From Khoudiadiopia massiliensis (GTDB taxonomy: Bacteria > Bacillota > Clostridia > Tissierellales > Peptoniphilaceae): a stretch of 64,000 nucleotides of DNA. The DNA is taken from contig OKQS01000001.1 in assembly GCA_900290095.1 (NCBI GenBank), forward strand, positions 550,431-614,430. Reading direction: 5' to 3'. Numbering within the stretch: position 1 is the first letter of the stretch; each line of letters opens with the position of its first letter. Positions 33,370-43,133 of the stretch are shown piece by piece. The notes below the pieces were generated by a model. That model did not search any database and was not told where the DNA came from. It was given only the letters and a program-made list of their open reading frames with translations. The position numbers and the translations under genes were made by a program.

Positions 33370-33493
33370 GTGTATTAAGACTACCCTGATGATAACCTAC
33401 ATCAAGCATTAGGTCTGCATGCTCGTTGCAGAATGGAAGTTGGCAAAGAAATGTAGTGGGAGGGTAAGAGTCCAAGTCCGCTGCAATTAGAAT
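33370..33493. other. Short unexplained segment between fragments
   Basis: No gene. On the plus strand it reads like structured RNA or intron debris (ATGATAACCTACATCAAGC, GTAGTGGGAGGGTAAGAG) but no fold or family could be supported. Confidence 0.3.
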
Positions 33494-33823
33494 TTATTTT
33501 ATCAATTCACCCTCGAAATACTGTTCTTGAAATTGAATCATTTTCAAAATCTCTTCATCAGAGTAATCGCTTCCGTCTAAAGAAACAATCCATTTATCTT
33601 CGTTATCATTGATGCGATGATAAATGGCTATCACCATCCCTTCAAATTTGTTGAGAGGCTTATCTGTCCCCAAGATATAAACATCTTGTCCCTCACCATC
33701 ACCAGCAAATACGCCATCAACGTACCCGTAGTTAATCGGGTAGATTATATCTTCATACTTAGGATGACGAATACCGATAGGGCGATCCACTGTCCCATGT
33801 ACCATTTTACCTATTATTTTCAT
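33494..33823 (-). CDS. Small inorganic-pyrophosphatase-like protein
   Basis: 109 residues from ATG 33823 with AAGGAAATT upstream. The sequence GRPIGxRHPKYxDIIYPxNYG pattern (here DRPIGIRHPKYEDIIYPINY), FAGDGEGQDVYILG and FEGMVIAIYHR matches the short proteins annotated as inorganic diphosphatase in clostridia and on mobile elements. It keeps the Asp-rich GDGEGQD loop but is much shorter than family I pyrophosphatases. It overlaps the upstream HTH-GNAT gene by about 17 bases. True activity is unproven. Confidence 0.7.
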   Translation of the reverse strand: MKIIGKMVHGTVDRPIGIRHPKYEDIIYPINYGYVDGVFAGDGEGQDVYILGTDKPLNKFEGMVIAIYHRINDNEDKWIVSLDGSDYSDEEILKMIQFQEQYFEGELIK

Positions 33824-34247
33824 CACAACAATTTCCTTTGCAAACCGGGATTTGGCAATTTCTTTTTATCATTAATGGGGAGCCGTATTCATCTGTTCCA
33901 TTGTCAGAAAAACCAAGCGATGCCCAAAATCTATGTGAATCCTCTTTTGCGTAGTTAAGGGCGTAATAAATTGCGCCGTCGTTTTTTGTGTATTCCATAA
34001 GCGTTTGGAAACATTTGTGTCCTGTCCCGTTCCCTCTATACTCCGGGAACACCCAAAAATCAAGAATGAAACATTTTCCGTCCTCGCTTTTGTAAGTGCA
34101 GTACTGAGAAGCGCCTATTTTAACTCCGTCACGCACAAAATATACCATATTCTCATAATTTTGATAAGTGCGAAGTGGAAGACCCAAATATTCTGCACAC
34201 TTAACCTGTGTCAGATTATTTTGCTTTCGCAACTCTTTCAGCATCAT
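33807..34247 (-). CDS. HTH-GNAT fusion protein (putative N-acetyltransferase)
   Basis: From ATG 34247 (GAAGTGAT upstream) 146 residues. The first 33 are an XRE-type helix-turn-helix start (LKELRKQNNLTQVKCAEYLG, LRTYQNYEN). At residue 34 this joins a GNAT domain (DFWVFPEYRGNGTGHKCFQT carries the acetyl-CoA loop RGNGTG; then RFWASLGF). In related islands the two parts usually belong to different genes, so an in-frame deletion may have created the fusion. The last residues (CKGNCCDENNR) overlap the pyrophosphatase-like gene. Substrate unknown. Confidence 0.7.
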   Translation of the reverse strand: MMLKELRKQNNLTQVKCAEYLGLPLRTYQNYENMVYFVRDGVKIGASQYCTYKSEDGKCFILDFWVFPEYRGNGTGHKCFQTLMEYTKNDGAIYYALNYAKEDSHRFWASLGFSDNGTDEYGSPLMIKRNCQIPVCKGNCCDENNR

Positions 34248-34288
34248 ATATATCACTTCAATCATATTTTGCCTAAAGAAACACAAAC

Positions 34289-34336
34289 ACGCAATTATTG
34301 CGTAAACATTTTTAGTATTATATGCAATAATTGCGT
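34289..34336 (-). promoter_or_regulatory. Promoter with two palindromic operators before the HTH-GNAT gene
   Basis: ACGCAATTATTGCGT (34289-34303) is a perfect palindrome and ATGCAATAATTGCGT (34322-34336) is its near copy; the two flank a consensus minus-strand -10 box TATAAT (34317-34322). The -35 is weak. A repressor, possibly the parent of the HTH domain encoded downstream, should bind here. Confidence 0.65.
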
Positions 34337-34392
34337 GTTATAAAATTGATGGCTACCCATATTTCTCTTAAGAATGATATTTATCTCAAGCC

Positions 34393-34920
34393 TTATTCAG
34401 CTTGCTTTATCTTTAAGACTAAAATGTAGTAGGCCTTGATATTATCAAATCCCTTATCAAGCTCATCAATATTATGGAGCTTTAATCTTACAGTTCCTTT
34501 GCCTGAACTGAAGTTAAATACCTGTATAAGGTTTGATCCTCCCTCCAACACTTCTTTAACATCTATTCCCTTAACATAGTAGGAGTTTAGGGTTATGTTT
34601 TTTCCCTCAATGGTCCAGATTGTTGCCCCGTCCCCCTTTGGCAAGGCCAGCTCTATATTGCCTTCCGGGTCTTTTGTGCTTACCTCTATTTCCTCCACAG
34701 GGGCTTCATGAATGGAATTATATAGACCTGAATTTTCTCCGTATTTTTTTAGCTCTGTCGCCTCCCCGTTTATCAAAGCATAGTTCGATTTAGGATAGCC
34801 GTTATCTTCCAGGGGAAATTTGCTCAACACGTCCTTGCTGTTTGATCCTGTACATGCGGTCAAAATAAAAATTGCCAATATAGCAGGTATAAAGGTTAAG
34901 ATCCTCTTGTGTTTAACCAT
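34393..34920 (-). CDS. Putative lipoprotein of unknown function
   Basis: 175 residues from ATG 34920 with AAAGGAG upstream. Signal peptide with lipobox LTAC (ILAIFILTACTGS). The mature part is mostly beta-like and ends in a region (NLIQVFNFSSGKGTVRLKLH) with no motif I recognise. It follows the ABC exporter gene by 25 bases and is probably co-transcribed with it, but its role is unknown. Confidence 0.7.
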   Translation of the reverse strand: MVKHKRILTFIPAILAIFILTACTGSNSKDVLSKFPLEDNGYPKSNYALINGEATELKKYGENSGLYNSIHEAPVEEIEVSTKDPEGNIELALPKGDGATIWTIEGKNITLNSYYVKGIDVKEVLEGGSNLIQVFNFSSGKGTVRLKLHNIDELDKGFDNIKAYYILVLKIKQAE

Positions 34921-34945
34921 AGCTTTTCTCCTTTCATAATATATA

Positions 34946-36730
34946 TTATCCTATAAGCTGAGTTTCCTGGTCCACGCCCTCATAGAGTTGCCTATATCTG
35001 CCGTTTTGAGCCATAAGCTCCTCATGACTTCCACTTTCCACAATCTTACCCTGACTGAGTAAAATTATCTTTTCAGCATTTTTAATGGTTGACAACCTAT
35101 GTGCAATGGTGATAGTTGTCCTATCCTTTGAAAGCCTGTCAAGAGATTTCTGTATCCATCTCTCACTCTCATTATCCAAGGCCGATGTAGCTTCGTCAAG
35201 TATGAGTATAGGTGGATTCTTCAGGAAAACCCTGGCAATGGAGATCCTCTGCTTCTGGCCACCTGATAGCATCATTCCCCTCTCACCCACATAGCTGTCA
35301 AAGCCGTCCGGCAGGTCATTGATAAAATCATAGGCCCCGGCAAGCTTGGCAGCCCTTATAATCTCCTCATGTGTAGCTCCCGGCCTCCCGTACTCTATAT
35401 TGGCCTTGATGGTATCGGAGAAGAGATAGACATCCTGCTGGACTATGCCTATTTGCCGCCTCAAGCTGTCCAAGGTAACGTCCCTGACGTCAATCCCGTC
35501 TATGGTCAGGCTGCCTGAACTCACATCGTAGAAACGGGGTATGAGGTTTGACAGGGTGGTCTTCCCCCCGCCGGATGGCCCTACCAGGGCTACATTCTGC
35601 CCCGGCTTTATATCAAGACTCAGATCGTCAATTACGGGCTCATTTGAATCCGGATAGTTGAACGAAACATTGTTAAACTCTATATGACCCTTGACCTTAT
35701 CCAATTTAAGGGCATCTTCCTTTTCACTTATTTCGGATTTTATGGCCATAATCCCGTCAAAGCGCTCCAAGCCTGTCATGCCCCTCTGGAACTGCTCAGT
35801 GAACTCTATTATCCTAGCCAGGGTTACCAGGAGGGTCTGAGTATATAGTATGTAGGCTATAAATTGACCCGGACTTATTGCCCCCTTGACCAGGAAATAT
35901 CCTCCGACCGAGATGACTGTCGTAAGCATGAGACCGTCAAAAATCCTGGATACGGATTGGAAGCCGGCCAAGGCATAGTAGAATTTCTTTTTGATCTGTA
36001 AGAAGGCCGAATTGTCCTTCTGGAATTTCTTCTCCTCAATCTCCTCATTTGAAAATGACTTGACCACCGAATACCCTAAAAATGAGTCCTCTATCGATGC
36101 GTTTATGCGGCCTATCTGCTTTCTTTGGGCCATTTGGGCGGACCTGAGTTTTTGCCTGTAGTGTGAGGAGACAATAAAATATATTGGTATTAGGCCAAAA
36201 AGTATGAGGGTTATAGTCAGGTTGACCCTACTTAAAACCATAAAAGACACCAGGAGCTTTATAGCCCCTATGAAGTACTCTTCCGGACAATGGTGGGAAA
36301 ATTCGGTTATATCAAAAAGGTCATTGGTCAGGTTGGACATGAGGTGGCCCGTTTTATGGGTTGCAAAAAAAGCATGGGGCATGGTCTGCAAATGTGAATA
36401 CATGTCCGCCCTCATATCCCTTTCAATTTGGGCCCCCATGATGTGACCCAGGCCCTGCATATAGTAGCGGGCCACAATCTCAACCAGGCGCAATATGACG
36501 TATAACCCGGCCATCTTCCATATAAAGGTCATGGTCAGACTTTCCGTTCTATTGGCCGCCGTATCCGTTATTGATGACATTATAAGGGGCAGGACCATGT
36601 CGCAGACTGTGGTCAATGCGGCGCAAAAGAAGTCCGTTAAAAGTACCCCCATATTGTTCTTGTAATAGGGCAGCAAGATTTTAAAGAGCTGCCAATTGCT
36701 TTTGCTCACGAGTGCTTTATTATCTTTCAT
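34946..36730 (-). CDS. ABC exporter, fused permease and ATPase (MsbA/BmrA type)
   Basis: 594 residues. Six transmembrane helices over about 20-320, then an ATPase domain with Walker A GPSGGGKTTL, Q-loop QIGIVQQDVYLFSD, signature LSGGQKQR, Walker B ILILDEATSAL and switch His in IAHRLST. One complete half-transporter, presumably a homodimer exporting a lipid, drug or peptide. No partner half-transporter is adjacent. Substrate cannot be assigned. Confidence 0.9.
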   Translation of the reverse strand: MKDNKALVSKSNWQLFKILLPYYKNNMGVLLTDFFCAALTTVCDMVLPLIMSSITDTAANRTESLTMTFIWKMAGLYVILRLVEIVARYYMQGLGHIMGAQIERDMRADMYSHLQTMPHAFFATHKTGHLMSNLTNDLFDITEFSHHCPEEYFIGAIKLLVSFMVLSRVNLTITLILFGLIPIYFIVSSHYRQKLRSAQMAQRKQIGRINASIEDSFLGYSVVKSFSNEEIEEKKFQKDNSAFLQIKKKFYYALAGFQSVSRIFDGLMLTTVISVGGYFLVKGAISPGQFIAYILYTQTLLVTLARIIEFTEQFQRGMTGLERFDGIMAIKSEISEKEDALKLDKVKGHIEFNNVSFNYPDSNEPVIDDLSLDIKPGQNVALVGPSGGGKTTLSNLIPRFYDVSSGSLTIDGIDVRDVTLDSLRRQIGIVQQDVYLFSDTIKANIEYGRPGATHEEIIRAAKLAGAYDFINDLPDGFDSYVGERGMMLSGGQKQRISIARVFLKNPPILILDEATSALDNESERWIQKSLDRLSKDRTTITIAHRLSTIKNAEKIILLSQGKIVESGSHEELMAQNGRYRQLYEGVDQETQLIG

Positions 36731-36807
36731 TTCTTCTCCATACTGATTTTTAACTTTTGTTAGTTTTATTTTTCGAATTGATAATACCTGAAAATTCCAA
36801 AAGAAAT

Positions 36808-36845
36808 AGGGGTGCCGGAAAGACTATATCCATCCCGACACTCCC
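36808..36845 (-). terminator. Possible terminator of the V-ATPase operon
   Basis: On the minus strand, after the subunit D gene, GGGAGTGTCGGGA can pair with TTCCGGCACCCC (one bulge) and is followed by TATTTCTTTT. Moderately convincing. Confidence 0.5.
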
Positions 36846-36873
36846 TATAATTTTTAAGGCTTTATTTCCTAGA

Positions 36874-37566
36874 CTAGGCTCCCGATGTCTGAAGTCTGGT
36901 TTCTATATCGTCCCTGCCCTCCTTGGCCTGGCTTATAAGATCCTTGACCTTCAGAAGCCTGGTTATGGTTGCCCTGTCTTCCTCATCAAGCTTCATCTGA
37001 ATATATGAAATGGTCTCTTCGAGATCAGGTATTGTCCTGTACTCAAGAGCATTTACCCTTCTTCTGGTCGACTCAATCTCATCAGCCATAAGCTGGGCAG
37101 CCTTTTCTATCCTTGTCAGCTCAAGAAGCTGTTCCATGACCCCGTTCAACTCCTCAAGAGCAACATCCAGCCTGGGTGATGTCTGAACATAGCCGTAGGG
37201 GGTCGCATTGGCCTCCTTGCCCTCTTCAAGCCCCAGCCTTTCAAAGTGGAAGCTGGGAATCCTGACAGACATTACGTTCTGTATTTTGACATCGACCATA
37301 AGCTTTTGCTTGGATGACAGAAGGGCGTTTTCAAGCATTTCCGGGCTCATAACTGCAGAAGCCATGGAGAAAGAAGCGAAGGACTCTTCAAGGGCCTTCT
37401 CAACCTCCTGCCTTTTCTTCCTGTTCTCACGAGCCAGGTTTATAAAGCGCCTCATGAGCTCATCCTGCTTGTCCTTCAGGAGCTGGTGGCCCCTCTTGGA
37501 AACGGCAAGCCTGCCTTTGAGCTGGGCCATTACCATCCTGGTAGGATTGACATTAAGCTTTGCCAT
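36874..37566 (-). CDS. atpD: V-type ATPase subunit D
   Basis: Central-stalk subunit that transmits rotation between the catalytic head and the rotor. 230 residues, two long coiled-coil helices (LNVNPTRMVMAQLKGRLAVS at the start, RRRVNALEYRTIPDLEETIS near 165), as expected. Starts one base into the subunit B stop (TAATG). Last gene of the operon. Confidence 0.94.
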   Translation of the reverse strand: MAKLNVNPTRMVMAQLKGRLAVSKRGHQLLKDKQDELMRRFINLARENRKKRQEVEKALEESFASFSMASAVMSPEMLENALLSSKQKLMVDVKIQNVMSVRIPSFHFERLGLEEGKEANATPYGYVQTSPRLDVALEELNGVMEQLLELTRIEKAAQLMADEIESTRRRVNALEYRTIPDLEETISYIQMKLDEEDRATITRLLKVKDLISQAKEGRDDIETRLQTSGA

Positions 37567-38966
37567 TATTCCACCTCGGCTTTCCCATCTCCTTCTTCAG
37601 GGCCAAGAAATTCATCAAGCATATTGTCTTTGATCCTCTTGAGTTCTTCTCTTGGCAGGATTTTCAGAAGTTCCCAGCCCAAATCGAGGGTTTCTTCGAT
37701 GGACCTGTTGGTCTGGAAGCCCTGATTTACGTATTCCTTGTCGAAGGCCTCGGAGAATTTTGCAAAGGCCTTGTCGGCATCAGAAAGTGCGGACTCGCCC
37801 AGGATCGTTGAAAGCTCCTTGGCATTCCTACCTCTTGCAACAGCCGCATAGATCTGGTTCATGGTTGCTGCATGGTCTTTTCTGGTCTTGCCCTCACCGA
37901 TTCCCTTGTCCTTAAGTCGGGAAAGTGATGGCAGTATGTCTATAGGCGGGTTTATGCCCCTGTTATATATAGACCTGTTCAATATTATCTGGCCTTCGGT
38001 AATATACCCTGTCAGGTCAGGAATGGGGTGGGTTATATCGTCCTCAGGCATGGAAAGAATGGGGATCTGTGTGATCGATCCTTCTCTGCCCTTGATCCTT
38101 CCTGCCCTCTCATATATCTGTGAAAGGTCCGTATACAGGTAGCCGGGATAGCCTCGCCTGCCCGGAACCTCCTTACGGGCTGCGGAGATCTCACGTAAAG
38201 CCTCTGCATAGTTGGTCATATCTGTCAGGATAACCAAAACATGCATTCCCTGCTCAAAAGCCAGGTATTCAGCAGCTGTAAGGGCAATACGAGGAGTTGA
38301 AATCCTCTCGATTGTCGGGTCATTGGCCAGGTTTACAAAGAGAACGGCCCTGTTAATGGCGCCTGTTTTTGTAAAGTCCTTGATAAAGAACTGGGCCTCT
38401 TCAAAGGTGATTCCCATAGCGGCAAAGACTACGGCGAACTTTTCATTCTTGCCCCTGACGGTAGCCTGACGGGCTATCTGGGCGGCCAATTGGTTATGGG
38501 GCAGACCGTTTCCTGAGAATATAGGGAGCTTCTGGCCCCTTACCAGGGTGTTCAAGCCGTCTATGGCCGAAACGCCTGTTTGTATGAACTCCTCAGGATA
38601 TAACCTGGCATAGGGGTTTATGGCTGATCCGTTAATATCAAGCCTTTTCTCCGGCAAAATCTCCGGGCCATCATCAATAGGCTCTCCCATTCCGTTGAAA
38701 ACACGGCCAATCATGTCGGGAGATACTCCGAGTTCCTGGGGCTTGCCCAAGAAGCGGCAGGAAGTCTTCTTCATGTTGATTCCTGAAGAACCTTCAAAGA
38801 GCTGGACCAAAACCGACTCTTCACTTACCTCCAGGACCTTGCCCCTTCTGCGGCTTCCGTCCTGTAGCTCGACTTCGACCAACTCCTCATATTTGGCACC
38901 CTCTATGCCTGTGACAAACATTATAGGACCGGCGATTTCTTTTATTGTCTGGTATTCCTTAAGCAT
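37566..38966 (-). CDS. atpB: V-type ATPase subunit B (non-catalytic)
   Basis: 466 residues. No Walker A, but the family sequences [34 protein letters not shown] and [20 protein letters not shown] are present, marking the regulatory nucleotide-site subunit. Overlaps subunit A by eight bases; GGAGGTG precedes its ATG. Confidence 0.96.
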   Translation of the reverse strand: MLKEYQTIKEIAGPIMFVTGIEGAKYEELVEVELQDGSRRRGKVLEVSEESVLVQLFEGSSGINMKKTSCRFLGKPQELGVSPDMIGRVFNGMGEPIDDGPEILPEKRLDINGSAINPYARLYPEEFIQTGVSAIDGLNTLVRGQKLPIFSGNGLPHNQLAAQIARQATVRGKNEKFAVVFAAMGITFEEAQFFIKDFTKTGAINRAVLFVNLANDPTIERISTPRIALTAAEYLAFEQGMHVLVILTDMTNYAEALREISAARKEVPGRRGYPGYLYTDLSQIYERAGRIKGREGSITQIPILSMPEDDITHPIPDLTGYITEGQIILNRSIYNRGINPPIDILPSLSRLKDKGIGEGKTRKDHAATMNQIYAAVARGRNAKELSTILGESALSDADKAFAKFSEAFDKEYVNQGFQTNRSIEETLDLGWELLKILPREELKRIKDNMLDEFLGPEEGDGKAEVE

Positions 38967-40734
38967 CTTCCACCTCCCGGTCAGCTATCATGCGAGCAAA
39001 CTCATTTTTCATTTGACCTTCGATTGCATCTATCTTGTCCAAGCTGTCTTCGGGAATCAGTCTCATACGAACGATCTGACTTCTGACCTCCATATTTTCA
39101 ATCTCTTTCAGATAAACTCCCTTTGCCAGGGCCTCATTGGCCATGTCGTGGAATTTCAAAATCATATCCATCATCTTTTGCTGTTTTTCGATTGAACAAT
39201 ATGTGTCAACATCATCGAAAGCGTTCTGCTGCAGGAAGTCCTCTCTCAAAGACTTGGCTGAGAAGAGCTTAAGCTGGTCTTCCTGTGACAAGGAGTCCAC
39301 GCCTACAAGTCTGACAATCTCATTGAGGCTGTTTTCTTCAGTAAGCAGGGCCATGGCATATGAGCGGTTCTTTGAGAATTCCTCATTTACCTCCCTGTCG
39401 AAATATTCATCCATCTTATCCTGGTAGAGGGAATAGGACTCCAGCCAGTTAATGGCCGGGAAATGCCTTGCGTATGAGAGGTCATAGTCCAGCCTCCAGA
39501 ATACCTTTACGATCCTCAAGGTTGACTGGGTTACAGGCTCAGACATATCGCCACCCGGAGGGGAAACGGCTCCGATTGCCGTCAGTGATCCTTCCCTGCC
39601 GTCACTTCCCAAACAGTCTACAATTCCGGTTCTTTCATAGAAGGAGGCGATCCTTGAAGCCAGATAGGCCGGATAGCCTTCATCGCCGGGCATCTCTTCC
39701 AGACGACCCGACATCTCCCTTAGGGCCTCGGCCCACCTGGAAGTTGAATCGGCCATCAAGGCTACCGAATAGCCCATGTCCCTGTAATACTCGGCCAGGG
39801 TTATTCCTGTATAAATTGAAGCCTCACGGGCCGCAACCGGCATGTTTGATGTGTTGGCTATCAATACAACCTTATACATCAAGCTCTTTCCGGTGTTGGG
39901 GTCTATGATTTCCGGGAATTCGTTCAAAACATCCGTCATCTCGTTACCGCGCTCTCCGCAGCCTACATATATGATGACATCGGCATCCGCCCACTTGGCG
40001 AGCTGATGCTGAATAACTGTTTTTCCTGATCCGAAGGGACCCGGTATAGCGGCCGTACCGCCCTTGGCTACGGGGAAGAAGCTGTCGACAACCCTCTGAC
40101 CTGTGATCAAGGGTTTGACAGGATCCTTTTTCTTTTTTATTGGCCTGGGCATTCTGACCGGCCACTTCTGCATCATGCTGACCTTATGTTCTTTTCCCTT
40201 GCTGTCCTCTATGAGGCAGACCGTTTCAAGTACATTGTATGACCCGTCTTTTATTTCTTTTACTTTTCCTTCCAGGCCCGGGGGCAACATAATCTTATGT
40301 TCAATAACCTCGGTTTCCTGAACGCTGCCCAATATATCTCCCTCAACTAAGAGGTCTCCGACATTCACAGCTGCCTTAAAATCCCATTTTTTCTCATGGT
40401 CAATGGCATTTGCGGTAACACCGCGCTCAAGGAAATCTCCTGCAGCTTCTGCAAGATCATCCAAGGGCCTCTGGATTCCGTCATAGATCTGGCCTAAAAG
40501 TCCGGGGCCCAGCTCTACGGATAGGGGGGCTCCTGTTGTTACAACAGGTTCTCCGGGGCCTATGCCCGTGGTCTCTTCATAAACCTGGATTGAGGCGATA
40601 TCCTGCTTCATCTCTATGATCTCGCCTATCAAGCCCATGTTGGAGACCTTGACAACATCCTGTATATTGGCATCCTCCATGCCTCGGGCCTCAACCAGAG
40701 GTCCTGAGACTTTGGTAATTATTCCTTCTTTCAA
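38959..40734 (-). CDS. atpA: V-type ATPase catalytic subunit A
   Basis: 591 residues. Walker [12 protein letters not shown], the non-homologous insert (about 120-190), [20 protein letters not shown], and [20 protein letters not shown] are all present. This is the ATP-hydrolysing subunit. It lies between F and B with GGAGG before the ATG. Confidence 0.97.
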   Translation of the reverse strand: MKEGIITKVSGPLVEARGMEDANIQDVVKVSNMGLIGEIIEMKQDIASIQVYEETTGIGPGEPVVTTGAPLSVELGPGLLGQIYDGIQRPLDDLAEAAGDFLERGVTANAIDHEKKWDFKAAVNVGDLLVEGDILGSVQETEVIEHKIMLPPGLEGKVKEIKDGSYNVLETVCLIEDSKGKEHKVSMMQKWPVRMPRPIKKKKDPVKPLITGQRVVDSFFPVAKGGTAAIPGPFGSGKTVIQHQLAKWADADVIIYVGCGERGNEMTDVLNEFPEIIDPNTGKSLMYKVVLIANTSNMPVAAREASIYTGITLAEYYRDMGYSVALMADSTSRWAEALREMSGRLEEMPGDEGYPAYLASRIASFYERTGIVDCLGSDGREGSLTAIGAVSPPGGDMSEPVTQSTLRIVKVFWRLDYDLSYARHFPAINWLESYSLYQDKMDEYFDREVNEEFSKNRSYAMALLTEENSLNEIVRLVGVDSLSQEDQLKLFSAKSLREDFLQQNAFDDVDTYCSIEKQQKMMDMILKFHDMANEALAKGVYLKEIENMEVRSQIVRMRLIPEDSLDKIDAIEGQMKNEFARMIADREVEDA

Positions 40735-40749
40735 GAGGTCTCCTCCTTT

Positions 40750-41058
40750 CTAAAATATGTCCATGCCTACGGCTTTTTCAACATTTTCCGAAATTGTCTT
40801 CATGCCCAAACCCAAACTTCCTTGGGATGAAGGTATGAGAACTATTGCGGGCGTAGGCTTTGATTTATATCTATCTATGGTCTCTTTTACCCTCACAGCA
40901 TAGTCCTCTGTGATATAAATGACCCCATAATCTTGTCTGGCCAGACGATCAAGGGTGTTCCTGATTGAATCGTCTCCTGACGGTGAGAATACATCCACTC
41001 CGATGGCGCGAAAGGCTAAAACCGAACCCCTGTCGCCAACAACCGCTGTTTTAAGCAT
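40750..41058 (-). CDS. atpF: V-type ATPase subunit F
   Basis: 102 residues. Starts [19 protein letters not shown] and has [11 protein letters not shown] and [12 protein letters not shown], the compact Rossmann-like subunit F that joins the central stalk. Overlaps subunit C by eight bases. Confidence 0.93.
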   Translation of the reverse strand: MLKTAVVGDRGSVLAFRAIGVDVFSPSGDDSIRNTLDRLARQDYGVIYITEDYAVRVKETIDRYKSKPTPAIVLIPSSQGSLGLGMKTISENVEKAVGMDIF

Positions 41059-42058
41059 AGGCTCTTATCCTTTCTTTTATCGCTTCCACGTCAAGTCCGG
41101 CCCTTTTTGCCGACATTATTATCCGCAAGTTCTTTATCTCATTCTCAACTTTTGTAAAATATGCGAAAAGGACTTCCGGGCCCTCCCTAAAGTGATTGGC
41201 CTTGTCCGCCAAGCCTTGGGCCATATTGTCTCTTGCCTTCTCCAGCCTTGTAATATCCTTGCTTGAAGAATAGTCCTCCAGTTCTTTGTCAAAATTGTAA
41301 CCCAGTCCGGCCTGAGAAAAGTACTTGCTGAAGTCTATATTATCCATGCCATACAATTTGATAAAAGCATCCTCACCTAGCTTTCCTCCATTGACCAGGG
41401 TCCTGACCATAAAGTCTTTGGTCTCTTCCCTTCTCTTGGCCCTGAAAAATGAAAGAATATTTATCGAATCCGCCAATTTCTCGGCATAATCGACAAGGAA
41501 AGATGACTTGCCCTCTCCGGCCGCCCGGCCTATCAATGTATAATAATTGGAATCCACGATAAGGTCCAGGGCCTGGGCATCTTGGCTTTCCTTCCAGACC
41601 TCCATACCCTTGATAAGGACTTCTTTAAGGTCCGGATCATCGGAATTTCTTGCAGGATTTGCAATTATATCCTTGATCTTTGCTATATCAAGACTTCCAA
41701 AGGGGAAGAGGGGTGAGTTTACGGGCTTTTGCCCCATCTCATTGGCCATTTCCTCTTTTATTATGACTTTTAAATTGTGGAGGTCATACTGGGCAAAGAT
41801 AAACTTTTTCAGCCAATTTTCCTCAATCAAGTCGTCGAGAATTAGGGCCTGGTTTTTCAATTCTTCAGCCAGACAATCTTCAAATGAACCTATCTCGTCT
41901 TCCTTTTCCAAAACTCGCGAATACCTTGTCTCCTTGAGTATCGCCAGGAAATCTTTGGAATCCTCAGAGTTTATAAGGCGATCCATAAATGCAGGGCTTA
42001 GCAATTGACCTTCCAATATACGTATACGCATAGAGGCAAATGAATAACTGACTGCCAT
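41051..42058 (-). CDS. atpC: V-type ATPase subunit C
   Basis: 335 residues of mostly helix, beginning [17 protein letters not shown], with [19 protein letters not shown] near the end. This is the socket that couples the central stalk to the proteolipid ring (called d in other nomenclature). Six bases separate it from the subunit E gene. Confidence 0.9.
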   Translation of the reverse strand: MAVSYSFASMRIRILEGQLLSPAFMDRLINSEDSKDFLAILKETRYSRVLEKEDEIGSFEDCLAEELKNQALILDDLIEENWLKKFIFAQYDLHNLKVIIKEEMANEMGQKPVNSPLFPFGSLDIAKIKDIIANPARNSDDPDLKEVLIKGMEVWKESQDAQALDLIVDSNYYTLIGRAAGEGKSSFLVDYAEKLADSINILSFFRAKRREETKDFMVRTLVNGGKLGEDAFIKLYGMDNIDFSKYFSQAGLGYNFDKELEDYSSSKDITRLEKARDNMAQGLADKANHFREGPEVLFAYFTKVENEIKNLRIIMSAKRAGLDVEAIKERIRAYA

Positions 42059-42064
42059 ATACGC

Positions 42065-42640
42065 CTACCTTTCTTTGATCAGATCAAGGACCACTGTTTC
42101 CATACTCGTTCTCAATGTATCGACAAGTTCTGAAAAATCAAAATTCTCCCTTACCCCGCCATCTACAAGACGAAAACCGCTTTTTAGGTCATCGTTTTTC
42201 TCAACCTTAATTTTCTTTGACTTGTAGGTCCGGTTTTTAGGAATTTCCAGCCTGCACTCATCGGACAGGTCTTTCTTATCCAAAAAGTTATCCAACAGTT
42301 TTGTATATTCTTCATCACTCATGGAAGCCAATTCATTTTTTGCCAGGTCGAAGACTCTTTTTATGGTGGACTGCTTTGCCTCAAGTATGCGGTTCCTTAT
42401 ATCCCTTTCTGCTCCGCTTCTCACCCTGTCCCTAATCTGGGACTCAAGACTCTCACGACCTTTCATGGCCTTTTCATGGTCAGCTTCAATAGATGCAATT
42501 TTATCTTCTCGAGCTTTTAAAGCCTTTTTCTCGGCGTCTTCTACTATACGGTCAGCCTCAATTTTGGCATCTTCGAGGATGTTTTTTACGATATTATCTA
42601 AATTTGTCATCATATCCTCCTTTTGCCCTTTGCCTGTCAA
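42065..42640 (-). CDS. atpE: V-type ATPase subunit E (peripheral stalk)
   Basis: 191 residues from ATG 42640; the shorter start MMTNLDN (about 42613) has its own good AAAGGAGGAT site and is probably the true one. An N-terminal coiled coil rich in Glu/Lys/Ala (AKIEADRIVEDAEKKALKAR) and a C-terminal globular part match subunit E of the stator. Confidence 0.88.
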   Translation of the reverse strand: MTGKGQKEDMMTNLDNIVKNILEDAKIEADRIVEDAEKKALKAREDKIASIEADHEKAMKGRESLESQIRDRVRSGAERDIRNRILEAKQSTIKRVFDLAKNELASMSDEEYTKLLDNFLDKKDLSDECRLEIPKNRTYKSKKIKVEKNDDLKSGFRLVDGGVRENFDFSELVDTLRTSMETVVLDLIKER

Positions 42641-42642
42641 AA

Positions 42643-43113
42643 TTAAGCTGCAAATACAAAGAGCAGGGAAATGATAAATGAAAGGATGGCGTAGGTTTCA
42701 ACCATTACGGCGTAGATAACGCCCTTCATTGACTGTGATTCGTTCTTTGCCAGGATCTCAAGTCCTGAATATGCAACGTTGCCCTGGTGTATGGCTGATG
42801 CATATCCGACTATTGCTATGGGCAGGCATGAGAATAGGACTCTCAGACCCTGCTGTAAAGGCATAGCGGCGTCAAATTTAAAGATCATGACGATGATGGC
42901 AATGATCATTCCATAAAGCCCCTGGGTACCCGGGAGAAGCTGAAGAATCAGGCTTCGACCGAACTTTGCCGGGTCATCAATTATAATTGCTGCAGCTCCT
43001 TGGCCAACGTGACCAACACCTCTGGCGGATCCTACTCCCGGCAAGGCTGCCGCAAGTGCTGCTCCCAAAACTGAGAAAATAATGCCGCCATACTGATTTA
43101 AAAATTCCATCAT
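42643..43113 (-). CDS. atpK: V-type ATPase subunit K (proteolipid), sodium type
   Basis: 156 residues, two fused hairpins with four transmembrane helices. The Enterococcus hirae NtpK sodium ligands are conserved: LQLLPGTQGLYG has T63, Q64 and Y67; IHQGNV has Q110; MVETYAIL has the ion-binding E139. In that enzyme these residues coordinate sodium, so this ATPase is likely a Na+ pump or Na+-driven synthase. Direction of operation cannot be read from sequence. Confidence 0.94.
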   Translation of the reverse strand: MMEFLNQYGGIIFSVLGAALAAALPGVGSARGVGHVGQGAAAIIIDDPAKFGRSLILQLLPGTQGLYGMIIAIIVMIFKFDAAMPLQQGLRVLFSCLPIAIVGYASAIHQGNVAYSGLEILAKNESQSMKGVIYAVMVETYAILSFIISLLFVFAA

Positions 43114-43133
43114 TTTGTCTTTCCTCCTAATAA

